In this document: one piece after another, positions 1-9,643 of the stretch
Layout of the letters: each line of letters opens with the position of its first letter
Position numbering within the stretch: position 1 is the first letter of the stretch
Origin: Silicimonas sp.
Lineage (GTDB): Bacteria; Pseudomonadota; Alphaproteobacteria; Rhodobacterales; Rhodobacteraceae
DNA length: 64,000 nucleotides
Reading direction: 5' to 3'
Assembly (NCBI GenBank): GCA_022824315.1
Contig: JAJEAC010000101.1
Span: forward strand, 1-64,000
The notes under the pieces: model-generated
The model's input: the letters and a program-made list of their open reading frames with translations, nothing else
Told to the model about the DNA's origin: nothing
Databases searched by the model: none
Translations under genes and position numbers: made by a program

Positions 1-1
1 G

Positions 2-133
2 GTCGAGGACGTGCAGGCCGCGATGCAAGACGCCTGGATGGCGTTCGAGACCGACCTGGAACGCATCGCGTCGGTCACGAAACGGTCATGGGCCCACGTG
101 CAGGACAACAGCAGCCCGGAGGGCGCTCTATAG
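2..133 (+). CDS. C-terminal end of an unidentified protein (5' truncated by window)
   Basis: An open frame enters from the left edge and stops at TAG 131-133, giving about 43 residues that end in SSPEGAL. The stretch is rich in Asp, Glu and Gln (VEDVQAAMQDAW at its start) and looks like helical C-terminal sequence. A strong hairpin follows 26 bases after the stop, as expected for the end of a transcription unit. I do not recognise the family. With so few residues the coding call rests mainly on composition and on the terminator-like hairpin. Confidence 0.45.
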   Translation, partial: VEDVQAAMQDAWMAFETDLERIASVTKRSWAHVQDNSSPEGAL

Positions 134-621
134 GTCAAAACACTCGAGAAATGGTATAAGAGGGTCCCTTAAGGGGACCCTCGGCTTAGTTCACGCTCCA
201 ACCGCTGCATCAGTCCGGGAGACGCTGAACACGGGAAATTCTAGGGGAACAAACTCTGGGCGTCAAGAAAGGCGAGCAACGGAGTGACATTTGCTTACCG
301 GAGCGCCATCGGACCACAGCTGGTGAATTCCCGTCGACTTCTCGATCAGGTCGCTGCGGAAGTATGCGCCGGACGTGACAAGTGACTTGGTGCGGCAACG
401 CGGCATCAATGACCGCATGGAGGGCAGACGCTTGCTCAGTGACCGAGTTGTGGAAGGGTGGACGAAAGGCGCGGCGGCAACAGCAGCATCGTCAAAGTCG
501 ACCGGATGATTGGAGCCGAGGACACGTATGCCGCTAGGATCACGGCGTCAGGCAATCGCGTCGCAGTATTCCGAAACGGCAGCTGGCCGACTGAAATCGA
601 CCTGCGCCGGACGTGTAGAAG
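134..621. other. Intergenic region, no gene recognised
   Basis: Between the left-edge gene and the stop of the helicase gene I see only the hairpin at 160-182. A short open frame near 327-507 (+) would encode about 57 residues without a convincing start codon, ribosome site or recognisable motif. Short minus-strand frames look equally random. Confidence 0.5.
160..182 (+). terminator. Terminator-like hairpin
   Basis: GAGGGTCCC and GGGACCCTC form a perfect 9-bp stem around TTAAG, which can pair further inward with one bulge. It begins 26 bases after the stop of the left-edge gene. No T-tract follows on the plus strand, so it may be an imperfect intrinsic terminator or an RNA 3'-end stabiliser. 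Confidence 0.55.
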
Positions 622-2964
622 TCAGAACGGCACGTCTCCCGCCGCTTTCGCCGTCGTGACATAGGCCGCGAGCACGTTTTTCCTGCCCGCCTTGTCGAAG
701 TCGATCTCCAGCTTGTCGCCTTCAATTCCGGTCACCGCGCCATAACCGAATTTCCTGTGAAACACGCGTTCACCCTCGGTGAAGGCCGAAACCGCATCAA
801 GATCGATTATCGTGTTCTTCGCCTCCCGGGGCTGGCCAAGACCCCGCCGACCCGAACGCGACTGCAAGCGCCTCCAGCCGGGCGAGTTGTAGACATCCGC
901 CCGACTCGCCCTGGACGCCATGTCGGAGGCCGCCGCCTGCGTGCGCCCGTAGAGCCCGGGCGCCGTCAGCACCTCGATCGCCTCGCCCGGCAATTCGTCA
1001 ATGAACCTCGAAGGCAACGTCGACTGCCACTGCCCGTAAGTCATCCGGTTTGCGGCGAAGCTCACATAGGCAAGCTCCTCGGCACGCGTGAGCCCGACAT
1101 AGGCCAGCCGACGTTCTTCCTCGAGGCCTTTTTGTCCGGATTCGTCCATCGTGCGCTGCGAGGGGAACAGCCCGTCCTCCCATCCGGGCAGGAACACGAC
1201 CGGGAACTCCAGCCCCTTGGCGGCATGAAGCGTCATGATCACGACCTTTTCGCTGGCGTCGTCCGAGTCGTTGTCCATGACCAGTGAGACATGTTCCAGG
1301 AAGCCCTGCAGATTCTCGAACTGATCCAGGGCCTTCACCAGCTCCTTCAGGTTTTCCAGTCTTCCCTCCGCTTCGGGAGTCCGGTGGTTCTGCCACATCT
1401 CGGCGTAGCCCGATCCATCAAGTATCTGGCCGGCAAGCTCCAGATGATCGGTGCCCTCGGTCACGCGTACATGCCACATGGCGATCAGGTCGATCAGCTT
1501 CTGCAGCTCCCTTGCGCCCTTCCCGGCGAGGGCTTTCTCGGCCAAAAGCGTCCGTGCCCCTTCGATCAGCGACACGCCGCTTGTCCTGGCAGAGGTCTGG
1601 ATTTTCTGTTGCCCGCGATCACCGAGCCCGCGTTTCGGCGTGTTGACGACCCGTTCAAACGCCAAGTCATCATCTGGAGAGACTGCAAGGCGAAAATAGG
1701 CCATCGCGTCCCGGATTTCGAGGCGCTCGTAGAAGCGCGGACCGCCGACGACACGGTACGGAAGCCCGATCGACAGGAACCGGTCCTCGAAAGCGCGCAT
1801 CTGGAACGACGCCCGCACGAGGATCGCGACCTCGCCCAGATCGAAGGGCCGCATGCCCCTTGTTCCACCCTGCAGCGCCTCGATCTCCTCACCAACCCAG
1901 CGCGCCTCTTCCTCGTGGTCCCAATGGCCGATCAGGCGGATCTTTTCGCTCTCATCGCGGTCGGTGAACAGCGTCTTCCCAAGTCGCCCCCTGTTTTGGG
2001 CAATCACGCCGCCGGCTGCGTTCAGTATCTGGGGCGTGGAACGGTAGTTTTGCTCGAGGCGAATGACGTGCGCACCTGGAAAGTCCTTTTCGAACCTGAG
2101 GATGTTGCCGACCTCGGCGCCTCGCCAACCGTAGATCGACTGGTCGTCATCTCCAACGCAGCAGATCTGCCTGTGGGCCTGCGCCAGAAGTCGCAGCCAG
2201 AGGTGCTGGGCAACGTTCGTGTCCTGGTATTCGTCTACAAGGATGTATCGGAACCAACGCTGGTACTGGTCGAGAACGTCTTCGTGATTCTTGAAAATTT
2301 CCAGCATGTGGAGCAGCAGATCGCCGAAGTCCGCCGCGTTCAGCGCCTTCAACCGCTCCTGGTACCGGGCATAGAGTTCCGCGCCCTGGTTGTTGAACAC
2401 CGATCCCAGCGACGCCGGCACCTTGCCGGGCGTCCAGGCACGGTTCTTCCATCCGTCTATCTGATGCGCCAACTGGCGCGCAGGCCAGCGTTTTTCGTCG
2501 ATTCCTTCAGCGACGATGAGTTGCCTGAGAAGCCGTAGCTGGTCATCGGTGTCTAGGATCGTGAAATTCGCCTTGAGACCCACGAGCTCCGCATGCCTGC
2601 GAAGCAGCTTGGCACAGATCGAGTGAAACGTGCCAAGCCACGGCATGCCGTCAATCGTCTGGCCGAGAAGCGAGGCCACTCGCGATTTCATCTCCCGAGC
2701 AGCCTTGTTCGTGAACGTGACGGCAAGGATCTCGTTCGGTCGCGCAGTTCCCGTGTTCAGAAGATGCGCAATCCTCGTCGTCAACGCCTTTGTCTTGCCG
2801 GTGCCGGCCCCCGCCAGCATCAGCAACGGGCCATCAAGATTCTCCACGGCCTCTCGCTGAGCAGGATTGAGATCTTCAAGGTATGGCGTTCCGCGCGCGG
2901 CAATAGCCTGCATCGAGAGTGGCATCCTGTCGGGAAACTCTTCGCTTTCGAGGGCATCGCTCAT
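622..2964 (-). CDS. uvrD: UvrD/PcrA-type superfamily 1A DNA helicase
   Basis: A 780-residue ATP-dependent 3'-5' DNA helicase of the UvrD/PcrA/Rep group, which acts in nucleotide-excision and mismatch repair and in clearing replication obstacles. Visible motifs in order: Q-motif region LNPAQREAV, Walker A GAGTGKT near residue 57, Walker B/DExx as VDEYQDTN near residue 245, GDDDQSIYGWRGA, QNYRS, and the late motif VVIMTLHAAKGLEFPVVF followed by EERRLAYVGLTRA. The C-terminal RKFGYGAVTGIEGDKLEIDF and terminal DVPF match the Tudor-like tail of this group. Length is normal. The ATG at 2964 opens MSDALESEE and gives a complete protein. It stands alone on the minus strand and is a housekeeping gene, unlike the catabolic genes that follow. 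UvrD is likelier than Rep in this lineage. Confidence 0.95.
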   Translation of the reverse strand: MSDALESEEFPDRMPLSMQAIAARGTPYLEDLNPAQREAVENLDGPLLMLAGAGTGKTKALTTRIAHLLNTGTARPNEILAVTFTNKAAREMKSRVASLLGQTIDGMPWLGTFHSICAKLLRRHAELVGLKANFTILDTDDQLRLLRQLIVAEGIDEKRWPARQLAHQIDGWKNRAWTPGKVPASLGSVFNNQGAELYARYQERLKALNAADFGDLLLHMLEIFKNHEDVLDQYQRWFRYILVDEYQDTNVAQHLWLRLLAQAHRQICCVGDDDQSIYGWRGAEVGNILRFEKDFPGAHVIRLEQNYRSTPQILNAAGGVIAQNRGRLGKTLFTDRDESEKIRLIGHWDHEEEARWVGEEIEALQGGTRGMRPFDLGEVAILVRASFQMRAFEDRFLSIGLPYRVVGGPRFYERLEIRDAMAYFRLAVSPDDDLAFERVVNTPKRGLGDRGQQKIQTSARTSGVSLIEGARTLLAEKALAGKGARELQKLIDLIAMWHVRVTEGTDHLELAGQILDGSGYAEMWQNHRTPEAEGRLENLKELVKALDQFENLQGFLEHVSLVMDNDSDDASEKVVIMTLHAAKGLEFPVVFLPGWEDGLFPSQRTMDESGQKGLEEERRLAYVGLTRAEELAYVSFAANRMTYGQWQSTLPSRFIDELPGEAIEVLTAPGLYGRTQAAASDMASRASRADVYNSPGWRRLQSRSGRRGLGQPREAKNTIIDLDAVSAFTEGERVFHRKFGYGAVTGIEGDKLEIDFDKAGRKNVLAAYVTTAKAAGDVPF

Positions 2965-3478
2965 CCGGCAAGTCTAAACCGGACAAACTCGGAATAAAAG
3001 CACGTTCTCTATCCGTTCGCGCTGCGATGCACGTCGAATCATGCGTCTTGATCGAACGGTTCGCTCTCTTGCGACACCTGCGGAGGGAAACATCACAATG
3101 CGTGTTCTTGCGAACGTTGTCCGCCACACATCCTGCAGGTCACATTGCCTGCAACGGCAGGTCCGCCCCTGCGCTCTGACCGTCTGCGACCTTGCCGGAC
3201 TCTGCTCAGAAATCGACGCTTGCAGTCGTCCCATGATTCGCGTCCCGCTCGATCCGGTAGCCCAACCAAAGACTGCCGATCTGCCCGCACAACGCCGCAC
3301 GAACTACCCATCATTCCAAGGTCGCTCATTCAAGCGCAAAACGCTCGAATTCATCAGCGATGAAACTGGCTAGACGATCCGGGGATTTGACGGGCAAACC
3401 GGCACCAAGTCCAAATGCATAGCATTTGCAGACCGCCAATTCGCGGGCTTGTCGAATTTCTCAAGCGGAAACAGCGCG
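2965..3478. other. Intergenic region between helicase gene and vapC
   Basis: About 510 bases upstream of the helicase start and downstream of the vapC stop. It presumably holds the helicase promoter. Short open frames on both strands (up to about 110 codons) have arginine- and cysteine-rich, non-protein-like translations and no ribosome site. I see no RNA gene or repeat. Confidence 0.5.
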
Positions 3479-3916
3479 TCAGTCATCAGCATCTCCGTCC
3501 CATGGATTTCTGATCTCCAGCTCGAAGTGCTGAAAATCCCGGACGTTTCTGGTGACCAAAACCAACCCATGATCGATCGCAATCGCCGCAATCTGAGCGT
3601 CCGCAGTCGCCGGCGTGAGCCCTTTGCGATCGCCATCACCCATCAATCGCCCCCAAGTGTGCGCAGCTTTATCATCGAAGGGAAGAATGCGCCCTTCGAA
3701 CTGCTCGGTGAAATCCCCCTCGATCCAGCGCTCGTAGACGGTCCTGCGCGGCGCTTCCTTGATCTTTCGCGCGCCGCGCATGAGTTCGCCGATTGTCATC
3801 GAAGCCAGAAACAATTCGGGCGGATTCTGTTGCTCAACCCAAGCCAACACACGCGGCTCAGGCTTGGGCCGAACAGTTTCGCTGACAATGTTGGTGTCGA
3901 GCAGAAATGCCGTCAG
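3479..3916 (-). CDS. vapC: VapC-like PIN-domain ribonuclease toxin
   Basis: About 145 residues with a PIN-domain layout: FLLDTNIVSE (Asp7), TIGELMRG (Glu44), ATADAQIAAIA (Asp106) and VTRNVRDF (Asp127). These are the acidic metal-binding residues of VapC-type endoribonucleases, which cleave RNA when not bound by their antitoxin. The conserved frame extends upstream past the first ATG (3850) to a CTG at 3916-3914, which overlaps the antitoxin's TGA in the usual translationally coupled arrangement. In relatives this codon would normally be ATG, so the toxin either starts at CTG or has lost its start. Translation from 3850 would lose Asp7 and probably be inactive. Confidence 0.8.
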   Translation of the reverse strand: MTAFLLDTNIVSETVRPKPEPRVLAWVEQQNPPELFLASMTIGELMRGARKIKEAPRRTVYERWIEGDFTEQFEGRILPFDDKAAHTWGRLMGDGDRKGLTPATADAQIAAIAIDHGLVLVTRNVRDFQHFELEIRNPWDGDADD

Positions 3917-4178
3917 GGCAGATCGACGCTGCGCCCCGATGAGCGATCTCGTGTTATGTCGAGTTGGTCTTGGACGAGCGGAGACGCTCTGAAAAATGCG
4001 ACCAGCTCAGCTCCGCTTCTCGCCTTGGTCGTTGCAACAATAGGCTTCAGCGACTCACGAATCAGGTCCGCACGTTTGCCACCGGACCGCAGTGACTCGG
4101 CAATCGACTTAACAGGGCTGCGTCACGGTTTGGCACCCTGACCTCAACACGACGCGAACCGATGGCGGCGACTTTCAT
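3913..4178 (-). pseudogene. vapB: VapB/Phd-type antitoxin, apparently frameshifted
   Basis: An antitoxin-like reading frame precedes vapC. Its C-terminus is typical of VapC partners (FFRASPLVQDQLDITRDRSS, then GRSVDLP, then TGA overlapping the toxin start). Upstream the frame reads KSIAESLRSGGKRADLIRESL but is closed by a TGA at 4125-4123 and has no ATG, GTG or TTG. The only good start, ATG at 4178 (MKVAAIGSRRVEVRVPNRDAAL), lies in another frame and stops at 4062. Adding one base near 4113 joins the two into one plausible protein of about 88 residues. This is either a real single-base deletion, which would inactivate the antitoxin, or a sequencing error. Confidence 0.65.
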
Positions 4179-4894
4179 GCGGTGACGTGCCACGCGGGCA
4201 CCCGCGTTGTCCGATGAGCTTGATTGAGGCATAGGAGCTTCTCCGGCAACGTTGCCGGGCGATATTCAGCGCGGCCTCCATTGTCAAGAACGCAACCGGA
4301 ACGTGTGTCGCTAGAGCATCCTGCCAGAAGTCCGAATCGTTTGTGAATCCCAAAGTTGCCTTGGGTGTGATTCATGACTTCTGGGAGGAAGAGATCGTAA
4401 CACAATTTCATGAGCGCTTCGAGGACCGAGTCGATTGCGGCATGACAAACTCAGCCAATGCAGCAATGTGAATAGGGCCGGTTGCATGCATGGCTTCCGG
4501 AAATGCTTGTTCCCGATTCGATGCCGTCAGACCTACCTCGTAGCGTCACCGCTGCCCTGGACTGTCGATGTTCACATTCCGATCTCGGCACCGGTTCGGC
4601 CAAGCGCCCACGACCTTTGCAGACCGACCGCGCCATGGACTCGGCCAACCCGCGTCAGGACGACAGAACCCGGAAGTCTGTCTTCCCGTGCGACCTGCGC
4701 ATCGCCGTCTCCACCTAGGATAGGGTGAAATCGCCGGCATGGCCTATCAGGGACACGCTCGTGGAATCCCGTGACTTGGAATGTGAAGCCCTGACCCAGG
4801 AAATGGAACGACGTCGCACCGAGGCAGGGCAACATCCGCCTGCGAGTTCATGAATCCGCTTCCAAAATCCAGACGATTGCGCCTTATTGCCCGC
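4179..4894. other. Intergenic region, no gene recognised
   Basis: Roughly 715 bases upstream of vapB (minus) and of the hydroxy-acid dehydrogenase (plus), so it should carry both promoters. Short open frames exist on both strands but have no ribosome sites and low-complexity translations. No repeat or RNA structure stands out. Confidence 0.45.
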
Positions 4895-6049
4895 ATGAAT
4901 CTCGACACACGCTATCCCGCCATATCTGACCTGCGGCTGCGCGCACGCCAGCGCGTGCCGCATTTCGTGTTCGAGTATCTCGACAGTTCCACCGGCGACG
5001 AGGATCAGACCCGACGCAATCGGTCCGCGCTTCAGGACATCCGTTTCTGGCCCGCCGTCCTGGAAGGGTCGCTCGACTTGGACCTGTCAACCAGGTTTCT
5101 TGGACGCGATTATCCCCTGCCCTTCGGATGCGCCCCCGTCGGAATGTCGGGCATCATGTGGCCAGCGGCCGAAAAGATACTCTCTGCCGCCTGCGCCGAG
5201 ACCGGAATTCCCTACGTCATGTCGCATGTTGCAACCGTGCTGCCGGAAACCCTGACCCCGACCATCGGCGACCAGGGCTGGTTCCAGATGTACATGCCGG
5301 GCCGAAAGGACTTTCGCGCCGACATGCTCCGTCGCGTGAGGGATTCCGGTTTCCACACGCTTGTCCTGACGGTGGACGTCCCTGTCGACAGCCGCCGCGA
5401 GCGTCAGCGGCGCGCCGACTTGACGATACCGCCCAAGATCACTGCCGGCATGATCCTATCGATGATGCTGCATCCCGCATGGGCGTTGGGAACGCTCCGG
5501 GAGGGCATTCCGAGCCTGAAGTTCTGCGAGGACTACGTCGATCAGTCGGACGACTACAATTCGGTCGCCCATGCCGGGCACGTCATCAGGGGCCAACCGG
5601 GCTGGCAGGACATCACGGAGATACGCGAGCTTTGGGACGGCCCGTTTCTCGTCAAGGGCATCCAGAAGCCCGAGGATGCGATACGCCTTGTCGAAATGGG
5701 CGTAGACGGCATCTGGGTGTCGAACCACACGGGACGACAGTTCGACGGCGGTCCTGCCTCGATCGAGTGCCTGCCCGCTATCCGGGACGTCGTCCCAGGG
5801 ACGCCAATCGTCTTCGACAGCGGCGTCATGGGCGGACTCGACATACTTCGCGCTCTCGCACTCGGTGCAGACTTCGTCATGCTGGGACGCGCGTTCCACT
5901 ACGCGGTCGGAGCGCTGGGCCGGAAAGGTCCGCCGCACCTGGTTCATGTCCTGTCGGACGACATGGCTGCGAACATGGGCCAGGTGGGCGCGAGGCGACT
6001 CTCTGAACTTGCCGCTCGCGTCATCCCGTCCTCGATTCCAAGCACTTGA
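4895..6049 (+). CDS. FMN-dependent alpha-hydroxy-acid dehydrogenase (LldD/glycolate oxidase family)
   Basis: A 384-residue TIM-barrel flavoenzyme of the L-lactate dehydrogenase, glycolate oxidase and mandelate dehydrogenase family, oxidising a 2-hydroxy acid to a 2-oxo acid. Seen: VPHFVFEYLDSSTGDE near the N-terminus, the FMN-contacting Lys254 in FLVKGI, the active-site segment SNHTGRQFDGG with His278 and Arg281, and the second phosphate-binding loop ADFVMLGRAF. The canonical segment is SNHGGRQ, so Thr replaces the first Gly. I start at 4895 (MNLDTRYP), where family similarity begins; the ATG at 4850 would add 15 non-conserved residues. Pyruvate carboxylase follows 150 bases downstream in the same direction, so lactate to pyruvate to oxaloacetate is a possible flow. 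The substrate cannot be assigned from sequence. Confidence 0.9.
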   Translation: MNLDTRYPAISDLRLRARQRVPHFVFEYLDSSTGDEDQTRRNRSALQDIRFWPAVLEGSLDLDLSTRFLGRDYPLPFGCAPVGMSGIMWPAAEKILSAACAETGIPYVMSHVATVLPETLTPTIGDQGWFQMYMPGRKDFRADMLRRVRDSGFHTLVLTVDVPVDSRRERQRRADLTIPPKITAGMILSMMLHPAWALGTLREGIPSLKFCEDYVDQSDDYNSVAHAGHVIRGQPGWQDITEIRELWDGPFLVKGIQKPEDAIRLVEMGVDGIWVSNHTGRQFDGGPASIECLPAIRDVVPGTPIVFDSGVMGGLDILRALALGADFVMLGRAFHYAVGALGRKGPPHLVHVLSDDMAANMGQVGARRLSELAARVIPSSIPST

Positions 6050-6199
6050 ACGCTCCGCACATTCTTGCGGGCCCATGTGCTTGGCCTGCTGCGGGTGCCA
6101 CTGTTCCCGTTCCCCGGGCCCCGTCGCTGGCCAATCGGAGATTGCCCACGCCACCGTCGGCGGATAACACATGCCGCATATGCAAGACAGGGACGGACG

Positions 6200-9100
6200 A
6201 TGGCCGAAATCAAGAAAATCCTGATTGCCAACCGGGGCGAAATCGCCATCCGAGTCATGCGCGCGGCAAACGAACTCGGCAAGCGCACCGTCGCGATCTT
6301 CGCAGAAGAGGACAAGCTGTGCCTCCACCGGTTCAAGGCTGACGAGGCCTATCGCATCGGGCAAGGGCTCGGGCCTGTTGCGGCCTATCTTTCCATCGAT
6401 GAAGTGATCCGGGTCGCTCAGGAAAGCGGGGCCGACGCAATTCATCCGGGATATGGACTGCTCTCCGAAAACCCCGCGCTGGTCGAGGCCTGCGTCGAAG
6501 GCGGCATCACCTTCATCGGCCCTAAAGCCGAGACCATGCGCGCCCTTGGCGACAAGGCAAGCGCACGCAAGGTCGCGATCAAGGCGGGGGTCCCGGTCAT
6601 TCCTGCATCGGACGTTCTCGGCAACGACATGGAACTCGTGCGCAGGCAGGCCGATGAAATCGGCTATCCGATGATGCTCAAGGCGTCCTGGGGCGGAGGC
6701 GGGCGCGGCATGCGCCCGATCATGTCGCCCGACGAACTCGAGGAGAAAGTCCTGGAAGGGCGCCGCGAGGCGGAAGCGGCCTTCGGTAACGGCGAAGGCT
6801 ATCTCGAAAAGATGATCCAGCGCGCACGCCACGTCGAGGTGCAGATCCTCGGCGACAGCCGCGGAAACATTTACCACCTATGGGAACGCGACTGCTCCGT
6901 GCAGCGCCGGAACCAGAAGGTGGTCGAGCGTGCGCCCGCGCCCTATCTTTCGGGTGCGCAGCGGGAACGGCTTGCCGGCCTTGGCAAGAGGATTGCCGGG
7001 GCGGTGAACTACGAATGCGCGGGAACCATCGAGTTCCTGATGGACATGGATTCCGGGGATTTCTATTTCATCGAAGTGAATCCGCGCATCCAGGTCGAAC
7101 ACACCGTGACCGAAGAGGTGACCGGAATCGACATCGTCCAGGCCCAGATCCTGATCGCCGAAGGCAAGGGCCTGGTGGAGGCGACGGGCACGGCGTCGCA
7201 ATATGACGTCGCCCTCAACGGCCATGCCATCCAGTGCCGGATCACGACGGAAGATCCGACCAACAACTTCATTCCGGACTATGGGCGCATCGCGGCCTAC
7301 CGTGGCGCGAACGGCATGGGGATCCGGCTTGACGGGGGCACGGCCTACTCGGGGGCGGTAATCACGCGCTATTATGATTCACTTCTTGAGAAGGTCACCG
7401 CCTGGGCTCCCACGCCTGAAGCCGCGATCGCCCGGATGGATCGTGCGCTTCGCGAATTCCGGATTCGCGGCGTGTCCACCAACATCGCCTTTGTCGAGAA
7501 CCTGTTGAAGCATCCGACGTTTCGCAACAACGAGTATCACACGCGTTTCATAGACGAGACACCCGGGCTCTTCGATTTCAAGCCCCGACGCGACCGGGCA
7601 ACCCGAATCCTGACCTATCTCGCGGACGTGACCGTCAACGGCCACCCTGAAACGAGAGACCGTCCCAGACCACCCGCAAGCCTTCGCGAACCGGCACCGC
7701 CGGCACTCCAGGTCCGCGAACCGGCACCGGGCACACGCGATCTCCTGAAGAATGAAGGTGCCGAGGCCGTCGCGAACTGGATGCTGGAGCAGGAGCGGGT
7801 CCTGATCACCGACACAACAATGCGGGACGGGCCGCAGTCTCTCCTCGCCACGCGAATGCGCTCGATCGACATGATCAACGTGGCTCCAGCCTACGCGGCG
7901 AACCTGCCCGGCTTGTTCAGCGTCGAATGCTGGGGAGGCGCCACTTTCGACGTGGCCTACAGGTTCCTGCAGGAATGTCCCTGGCAGCGCCTCCGCGATC
8001 TCCGCGCCGCAATGCCAAACCTCCTCACCCAAATGCTGGTCCGGGGTTCCAACGCTGTCGGCTACACGAACTATCCCGACAACGTGGTGCGGTTCTTCAT
8101 TCAGCGTGCAGCCCACAACGGCGTCGATCTCTTCCGGATCTTCGATCCCCTGAACTGGATCGAGAACATGCGGGTTTCGATGGACGCCGTTCTGGACGCC
8201 GGCGGCATCCTCGAAGCGGCAATCTGCTACACGGGCGACATTCACGACCCGGATCGCGCCAAGTACGACCTCAAGTACTACGTGTCGATGGCAAAGGATC
8301 TGAAAAAGGCCGGCACGCATGTCCTTGGCTTGAAGGACATGGCGGGCCTCGTGAAGCCTGCTGCTGCCCGGGCGCTGGTCAAGGCGCTCAAGGAGGAAGT
8401 CGGGCTGCCCGTTCACTTCCACACGCATGACACCGCGGGAGTCGCTTGCGCCTCGATCCTCGCAGCGTCCGAGGCCGGTGTCGATGCCGTGGATTGCGCA
8501 ATGGATGCGCTTTCTGGCAACACGTCGCAAGCCACCCTCGGCACCGTGGTCGAGGCGCTTAGGGGATCGGAGCGCGACACGCAGCTCGACATCGATTCAA
8601 TTCGTGAGATTTCCAATTACTGGGAGGGGGTGCGCGGGCAATACGCCGCTTTTGAATCCGGCCTTCAGGCTCCCGCTTCCGAGGTCTATTTGCACGAGAT
8701 GCCGGGCGGCCAGTTCACAAATCTCAAGGCCCAGGCCCGTTCGCTCGGATTGGAGGAACGCTGGCACGAGGTCGCCCACGCCTATGCTGACGTGAACAGG
8801 ATGTTCGGCGACATCGTGAAGGTGACACCCACGTCGAAAGTCGTGGGGGACATGGCCCTCATGATGGTGAGCCAAGGTCTCAGCGTCGAAGATGTACTTG
8901 ATCCGAAACGCGAGGTCGCTTTCCCTGAAAGCGTTGTCGGCATGATGCGCGGGGACATAGGGCAACCTCCGGGCGGTTGGCCCAAGGGCATCCAGAAGAA
9001 GGTCCTGAAGGGTGAAAGACCGGTTTCAACGCGACCTGGCGCGGACCTGGCCCCCGTGGACCTCGAAGAGGTACGGCGCGAAATCAACGCTAGGTTTGAA

Positions 9101-9643
9101 CGGGACTTCAACGATGAAGACCTAGGCGGCTATCTCATGTACCCCAAGGTATTCGCTGAATACACCGAGCGCCATGACATCCATGGTCCGGTACGCACAC
9201 TGCCAACGCACACGTTCTTCTACGGCATGGAACCGGGCGAGGAAATCTCCGTTGAAATCGACCCGGGTGTGACGCTGGAGATTCAGCTTCAGGCGGTAGC
9301 GGAATCCAACGAGGAGGGCATCGCCAAAGTGTTCTTCGAATTGAACGGACAGCCCCGAACCGTGCGCATTGCCGACCGCTCGGCGCAAAGCGTGGCAGTG
9401 GCGCGCATCAAGGCCGATGCATCCAACAAGTGCCACATTGGCGCACCGATGCCCGGCATCGTCGCGTCGGTCGCAGTGCAGGAAGGAGCCAATATAAAGC
9501 AGGGCGACCTCATGCTGACCATCGAGGCGATGAAAATGGAAACCGGGATCCACGCCGACCGCGACTCCGTGGTCAAGGCCGTGCATGTGGCCCCCGGCAC
9601 GCAGATTGATGCCAAGGATCTTCTTGTCGAAATGGAAGAATAG
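6200..9643 (+). CDS. pyc: Pyruvate carboxylase
   Basis: A 1147-residue biotin-dependent anaplerotic enzyme converting pyruvate, bicarbonate and ATP to oxaloacetate, with all activities on one chain. Domains in order: biotin carboxylase (about 1-460; KKILIANRGEIAIRV, glycine-rich ATP loop GGGGRGMR near 165), carboxyltransferase (about 530-815; TDTTMRDGPQSLLATRMR, then FHTHDTAG), the linker domain, and biotinyl carrier (last 70 residues) with EAMKMETG, whose Lys near 1112 is biotinylated. Length matches the family. ATG 6200 is preferred because MAEIKKILIANRG is the usual N-terminus and GGGACGG lies just upstream. The open frame extends back to 6065, but that portion is not family-like. The upstream neighbour produces a 2-oxo acid, possibly pyruvate. 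Confidence 0.97.
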   Translation: MAEIKKILIANRGEIAIRVMRAANELGKRTVAIFAEEDKLCLHRFKADEAYRIGQGLGPVAAYLSIDEVIRVAQESGADAIHPGYGLLSENPALVEACVEGGITFIGPKAETMRALGDKASARKVAIKAGVPVIPASDVLGNDMELVRRQADEIGYPMMLKASWGGGGRGMRPIMSPDELEEKVLEGRREAEAAFGNGEGYLEKMIQRARHVEVQILGDSRGNIYHLWERDCSVQRRNQKVVERAPAPYLSGAQRERLAGLGKRIAGAVNYECAGTIEFLMDMDSGDFYFIEVNPRIQVEHTVTEEVTGIDIVQAQILIAEGKGLVEATGTASQYDVALNGHAIQCRITTEDPTNNFIPDYGRIAAYRGANGMGIRLDGGTAYSGAVITRYYDSLLEKVTAWAPTPEAAIARMDRALREFRIRGVSTNIAFVENLLKHPTFRNNEYHTRFIDETPGLFDFKPRRDRATRILTYLADVTVNGHPETRDRPRPPASLREPAPPALQVREPAPGTRDLLKNEGAEAVANWMLEQERVLITDTTMRDGPQSLLATRMRSIDMINVAPAYAANLPGLFSVECWGGATFDVAYRFLQECPWQRLRDLRAAMPNLLTQMLVRGSNAVGYTNYPDNVVRFFIQRAAHNGVDLFRIFDPLNWIENMRVSMDAVLDAGGILEAAICYTGDIHDPDRAKYDLKYYVSMAKDLKKAGTHVLGLKDMAGLVKPAAARALVKALKEEVGLPVHFHTHDTAGVACASILAASEAGVDAVDCAMDALSGNTSQATLGTVVEALRGSERDTQLDIDSIREISNYWEGVRGQYAAFESGLQAPASEVYLHEMPGGQFTNLKAQARSLGLEERWHEVAHAYADVNRMFGDIVKVTPTSKVVGDMALMMVSQGLSVEDVLDPKREVAFPESVVGMMRGDIGQPPGGWPKGIQKKVLKGERPVSTRPGADLAPVDLEEVRREINARFERDFNDEDLGGYLMYPKVFAEYTERHDIHGPVRTLPTHTFFYGMEPGEEISVEIDPGVTLEIQLQAVAESNEEGIAKVFFELNGQPRTVRIADRSAQSVAVARIKADASNKCHIGAPMPGIVASVAVQEGANIKQGDLMLTIEAMKMETGIHADRDSVVKAVHVAPGTQIDAKDLLVEMEE

